Assembly (NCBI RefSeq): GCF_000764305.2 | Contig: NW_025941545.1 | Location: forward strand, 121,947 to 185,946 | Source: Hyalella azteca | Taxonomy: Eukaryota > Arthropoda > Malacostraca > Amphipoda > Hyalellidae | Direction of reading: 5' to 3' | Length of the DNA: 64,000 nucleotides | Shown: one piece after another, positions 59,689 through 64,000 of the stretch | Layout of the letters: each line of letters starts with the position of its first letter | Numbering within the stretch: position 1 is the stretch's first letter | The notes under the pieces: model-generated | The model's database searches: none | The model's input: only the letters and a program-made list of their open reading frames with translations | Told to the model about the DNA's origin: nothing | Program-made: the position numbers and the translations under genes

Positions 59689-62600
59689 TTACTTGTGGCG
59701 ATATTCAAGTGTTTTAGTTTGCACATGTGGGTATTCATCTACGGGTCCCTGAGATCGTGTACATCTCCTCTCACTATCTGTTACACGAGAGACAAGTTCA
59801 GGTACAATGTCGGATGCTTCTGCCTGTTCACACGTCACATTTACACGGGTAGCCTCAAACCTCTGGCGCCAGGAGGCAGTCGCACTGGTTTCGCCAGCTT
59901 TATATTCGCTAATACCAGATTTTAGGAGCAACAAATGTTCATGCATGGTGGTCAAAATGTCATTTCGCACATCACCGCCTGTCACATTACTCATTCCAAC
60001 TATATCGGAGACATCGTCAATCCAGCCATCATTAAGCGATTGCGAAACAGTCCTCACCCTATCCACAAAGTCTTCCTGAACTGCAACAGACTGTTCTAGC
60101 CACGCTATAAAATTTTCAAGAGACTTATCATTGCTGTTGCAACTACCGGTATTAATTGACGAAATACGCGCCGAAAGTTCCTGTGCCTGTTCATCGCCAA
60201 CCGGTGTGGACACCCGGGGCTCTGTAATAATTTCATTCACATTTTCGTCATCAACATTCCAGTTAACCGAATCTTCCGCATCCAAACTGTCACAATTGGT
60301 AACTTTTATTACATCGGAACGCGTACAGGACTTTTGCAACGCCAAAAACAAGAAAAACCTAGCTTTCAAATCATAAAATTTTTCTCTTAAATCTAGAATA
60401 CACGTGGTATCTGGAATCGTTAGGCAATTATTGTCAGCCCCACAATCATTACAATGATTAGACAAGTTCATTCCGGCTGGTACATAAAAATCATCACATT
60501 CACTCTTGTCTGACAAAGTTACGCTCGTTAAAGAATACATATTAAAATTAGTCACGCTGTCACAAAATGTCAATTCGGAATCAGATTGTTCCAGAGAAAG
60601 ATCAAAATCAGTATCATCGGTGGCACGGGAAATACTAGTTCTTCTACACAAATCAGCATCAGTACAAGTTAGGAACTCTAACAAATAAGCAGGAGGATCA
60701 TGCCATGGTTTCAACTGTCTATGATGAGCCTTCAATGTTTTACCAGATTGATCAACTATTTCGTAAGTGACATCGTTAGATTGGACTTTACTGACTCGAT
60801 AGGGACCGGTGTATTTCTTGTCAAGTTTGTAGTCAAGTTTATTTCCAACTCTATTAACTTTCATTGCAACCTTTTGATCGACCTTGAATGGTTCAAATTT
60901 TCTATGAGGCTCTATCCAGTTCTCCACGACACCATCTCCATTATTATTGCCCTCCACATGATTTTTACATAAAATGAAGTTGCTAGGTGTCTCTTTAATT
61001 TCTGAATGCCAAGTATTGTTGTAAACTATCAAAGCTTTAGAGACAGCTGCTGGCCACTGCTCCGGATTCTCACCAACCACACCCTTGATAAATTCGGTTA
61101 TGGTGCGATTACTGCGCTCTACAGCCCCGTTCCCAGCTGCTCTGTACCTTGTCGAGTAAACATGATCAATATTATATTCAGTTAGAACTTCATTAAATTC
61201 ACCTGAACGGAATTCTGGGCCATTATCTGTCAAAATGCGGGCAGGGATCTTAACGAAATGGGGCAGGATTTGCTTGGTGAGAGCTTCGACAACTGCGGAG
61301 GATTTCTTATTCCTTAAGGGGATTGCTATTAGGAACTTCGAGAAATGATCTACTGCCACCAAAAGAGCAACAAATCCGTGCGACTTGGGAAACTGAAGAA
61401 TATCCATGGCAACCAAATCGAATGGGTAATGCGCCTTAATCTTAATTGTTGGCGGAGAGACATGCTGAGCGGAAATTTTGTACAATTGACAATGGGTACA
61501 TGTAACACATATATCTGATACAATTCGAGAAAGACATGGATGATAAAATAATTTCTGAACATAATTATTCATCTTATGCTTACCTACGTGGGCTAATTTA
61601 ACGTGAAGCTCGAGCACATGCTTAACGGCTACAGAAAATGGCACAACAGGAACAGAATAGTTGAGTTTATCGTATACGAGCAAATCTGACGATACTCGCA
61701 ATGAATCGGCATGAATTTTAAACTGTTTGAGATCAGGTTCAGTCCAGTCCTTAATCGGTATTCGGCACACAACATTCCTCTTCAATACAGACAATACTCT
61801 GTCATCATTCTGCATGTCTTTTATTTCACCGATTGGAAGAAATGACTTTCGGGGGGTACGAATTAAAATCGACTCCTCACTGCTATCGAGAAAATCATCC
61901 TCACTCTCGTCAGTCACTGATCCAGTAAAAACGGCAACCGAATATCTGAATTTAACATTTCTATCAGACAAATGAGCAAAGTTAACAGGAAATGAAATGT
62001 CGCTATCAGAAGTTCTTACAGAAAGCCGATCTTTGGTATACACAAGTGCAATGTTATTCTCAATTAAAAAGTTAGCTCCCAATATTACACAGCATGGCAT
62101 ATCCCTAGTAGACACAACTGCGAATGGCATAATTTTTGGAAACATTACATGACCTATTGACACCTTAATGAATACTAAACCAATTATTTGAGTGTGACAA
62201 CCATTAACTGTACTAATACGGCCGTTCAGGTTCTCTTCCCAAACATGCACTTGACTTGCCCTCAACATCCTGAGAGCTTCGTCGCTAATTAAGCTTATTT
62301 GAGCACCAGTGTCAATTAAAGCACATATACGCACAGAATAAGCACTAACAACACAGGAGCCTAATGCTTTCGTATCGTGGGCACACATGCTGGAAACACC
62401 CTCGGCCACCTCGGCACAAGTAACAGGATTAACAGAAAGCTCGACAGGTGGACTTAAGAAGTTGACATGTTTCAGAGGTATCTCGCTATTACGTGGTCTG
62501 TCTCGACAATCATCAATCGGATCAAAATGAATGCCAGATTTGCACTGAACATGAATCACTGGGAAATTACTGTCGGGGTCTATTCTATAAATAACAGGCC

Positions 62601-64000
62601 ACCTCATGCCGTGGTGCACATGAATCTCGACTTTAAACAAATCGCACGCCGCTAACAAAATTGCTTCACTCGGTAGCTGGTCAGGCCGTCTCATCATCCT
62701 CAACTGATTCCGCAATTCTCGTGAAGGCTTAATATTGAACTTAGCTAGATTACATGAAAGATGCTCGACCAAAATTTCTCTAAGTTCAAGATGGTCTCCC
62801 GGAATTTCACGAGCAACAGGATGTTCCAACTCTGACAGGCAGTGTTGCAGAGACATGAAAAGAGAGTTACCTCCACCGGGCACATTAACTACGTGCAAGC
62901 CTTTGGGCAAGGGACAAGGTGCATAATCGCGCTCGTCATGCTCTGGAGGAACTTTCATAATGCGAGACATTGCATCGGCAGCTGTATTTTCAACTCCGGG
63001 TCTGTACCTGATAGTAAAATCAAACTCTGCTAATTCATTCATAGTCCGCATCAGTCTTGAGTTATCGCATGCCATGTTATTCAAGTAACACAGAGGCTTG
63101 TGATCAGTATACAACACAAATGGTACACCAAACAAAAAGGACCTAAACGTCTGTACTCCCCATCTGATGGCGACCAACTCACGTTCAATCGTCGAGTAAC
63201 GCGTCTGTGTTGACGTGAACGTCATTGATGCGTAACCTATCGTACGATACTCGCCCTCTTGAAACTGAATTAAACAGCCTCCGGCTCCCACGCTCGAGGC
63301 GTCGACAAAAACATCCTTATTCTCTAGCGATACGATTCCGTCTACTCCTACGATATCTTTCCTAGGTTTAGTTTCGAATAAAAATTTACGATTACAGGCG
63401 GGAAGTTCATCATAAGTGAAATTTACATTAATTGGCACACCCACTCCCTCTCTAGTAACCCTAACATCTGCAGCACAAGAAACTGTCACATTTCGGTACA
63501 GAGCCGTATTAACATGCCCGCAATCATCTAGATAAAAATCATTACACGAGCCATCCTTACACATACAAGACAATTTCCGCCTACTCATATCAATGGTTAT
63601 TCGCTCACTACGTAAAAATGGCAAACCCAGAATAACATCATAATCAATAGACAAATCAGGCACAACGGTCATTGGAATATTTGAGTTCTTACCGAAAAAC
63701 TCAACAGCAACACACGTGTTTCGTAGCGCTGGCACTTCTGCACCTCCCAAACCTCGAATAACCGAGTTGGGTTGGCGCTCAATGCGCTCGTCGTGTCCGC
63801 TGAAACGCTCTTTAACGATGTTGGTAGAAGCACCGCTGTCGAGTAGAGCCATGGCCTCTTGCCCGTTGATCTTCAGTGGAATGATCATCAGCTTTGCAGG
63901 TTGCAGAGCAGCCAAGTAGACAAGTGGGTTGGGAGTCTCTTCGTCGCATGTCAATCTCGAAGGTAGAGGATTATCAATAGCGGTCTCAGTTGTCCCGCTT
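59689..64000 (-). CDS. Ty3/gypsy pol polyprotein lacking the reverse transcriptase core; partial 5'
   Basis: One open frame of at least 1,421 codons runs to the window edge and is still open there, so the true start is outside. Residues are numbered from 63954. Order: aspartic protease (ALLDSGAS at 36-43, VILGLPFL at 107-114); Ty3-type RNase H at 213-331 (D218, E259, YTDHKPL with D284, D327); OTU-like domain about 352-490 (GGNSLFMSL, and IHFDP with H476); a second aspartic-protease-like domain about 535-645 (ALIDTGAQ with D548, VILGANFL); integrase at 780-990 with zinc-binding H784/H789/C819/C822 and catalytic D851, D910, E946 (35 residues between the last two); GPY module (YTGPY, 1048-1052); then a 330-residue tail of unknown role. 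No reverse transcriptase fingers/palm and no (F/Y)xDD box is present between 130 and 213, and the frame is intact across the gap. In the OTU-like box the usual Asp and Cys are Gly361 and Ser364. It would encode integration and RNase H functions but not DNA synthesis. Confidence 0.85.
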   Translation of the reverse strand, partial: SGTTETAIDNPLPSRLTCDEETPNPLVYLAALQPAKLMIIPLKINGQEAMALLDSGASTNIVKERFSGHDERIERQPNSVIRGLGGAEVPALRNTCVAVEFFGKNSNIPMTVVPDLSIDYDVILGLPFLRSERITIDMSRRKLSCMCKDGSCNDFYLDDCGHVNTALYRNVTVSCAADVRVTREGVGVPINVNFTYDELPACNRKFLFETKPRKDIVGVDGIVSLENKDVFVDASSVGAGGCLIQFQEGEYRTIGYASMTFTSTQTRYSTIERELVAIRWGVQTFRSFLFGVPFVLYTDHKPLCYLNNMACDNSRLMRTMNELAEFDFTIRYRPGVENTAADAMSRIMKVPPEHDERDYAPCPLPKGLHVVNVPGGGNSLFMSLQHCLSELEHPVAREIPGDHLELREILVEHLSCNLAKFNIKPSRELRNQLRMMRRPDQLPSEAILLAACDLFKVEIHVHHGMRWPVIYRIDPDSNFPVIHVQCKSGIHFDPIDDCRDRPRNSEIPLKHVNFLSPPVELSVNPVTCAEVAEGVSSMCAHDTKALGSCVVSAYSVRICALIDTGAQISLISDEALRMLRASQVHVWEENLNGRISTVNGCHTQIIGLVFIKVSIGHVMFPKIMPFAVVSTRDMPCCVILGANFLIENNIALVYTKDRLSVRTSDSDISFPVNFAHLSDRNVKFRYSVAVFTGSVTDESEDDFLDSSEESILIRTPRKSFLPIGEIKDMQNDDRVLSVLKRNVVCRIPIKDWTEPDLKQFKIHADSLRVSSDLLVYDKLNYSVPVVPFSVAVKHVLELHVKLAHVGKHKMNNYVQKLFYHPCLSRIVSDICVTCTHCQLYKISAQHVSPPTIKIKAHYPFDLVAMDILQFPKSHGFVALLVAVDHFSKFLIAIPLRNKKSSAVVEALTKQILPHFVKIPARILTDNGPEFRSGEFNEVLTEYNIDHVYSTRYRAAGNGAVERSNRTITEFIKGVVGENPEQWPAAVSKALIVYNNTWHSEIKETPSNFILCKNHVEGNNNGDGVVENWIEPHRKFEPFKVDQKVAMKVNRVGNKLDYKLDKKYTGPYRVSKVQSNDVTYEIVDQSGKTLKAHHRQLKPWHDPPAYLLEFLTCTDADLCRRTSISRATDDTDFDLSLEQSDSELTFCDSVTNFNMYSLTSVTLSDKSECDDFYVPAGMNLSNHCNDCGADNNCLTIPDTTCILDLREKFYDLKARFFLFLALQKSCTRSDVIKVTNCDSLDAEDSVNWNVDDENVNEIITEPRVSTPVGDEQAQELSARISSINTGSCNSNDKSLENFIAWLEQSVAVQEDFVDRVRTVSQSLNDGWIDDVSDIVGMSNVTGGDVRNDILTTMHEHLLLLKSGISEYKAGETSATASWRQRFEATRVNVTCEQAEASDIVPELVSRVTDSERRCTRSQGPVDEYPHVQTKTLEYRHK

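Overview
This window looks like non-coding, repeat-rich nuclear DNA from an invertebrate, most likely an arthropod. The signs are AT-rich sequence with no bacterial gene organisation, a Ty3/gypsy-type LTR retrotransposon, a relic of an insect-style mariner/Tc1-superfamily transposon, CR1/L2-like LINE ends, a tRNA-derived SINE, and many unrelated minisatellite arrays. I cannot fix the species. No host gene is recognised with confidence. Almost all short open frames are chance frames or minisatellites whose unit is a multiple of three bases.

Layout. 0-8 kb holds satellite arrays of 49, 78, 31 and 18 bp, a 5'-truncated LINE, a large foldback hairpin and clear assembly problems: two single-N gaps and an Illumina Nextera mate-pair junction adapter left in the sequence at 7217-7246. 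8-45 kb is mostly unrecognised AT-rich sequence with about ten minisatellites, a solo LTR with a 4-bp target duplication (10730-11234), a SINE with two tRNA-like units (26215-26467) and an inverted repeat (30949-31341). 45.7-46.9 kb is a degraded mariner-like transposase into which a second truncated LINE with a very long pentanucleotide tail has inserted. 47-57 kb has more minisatellites and one possible degraded coding stretch. 57.2-64 kb is a rearranged Ty3/gypsy locus on the minus strand: a pol open to the window edge, a tandemly duplicated 3' end, one LTR, then the primer-binding site and a truncated gag of a second element.

How the parts relate. The two LINE copies and the SINE share a 3'-terminal motif, and one copy and the SINE share 19 identical bases. 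This fits a SINE mobilised by that LINE family's reverse transcriptase. The gypsy polyprotein has protease, RNase H, an OTU-like domain, a second protease-like domain and integrase with GPY module, but no reverse transcriptase core, so this copy could move only with help from another element. The minisatellites do not appear to encode anything.
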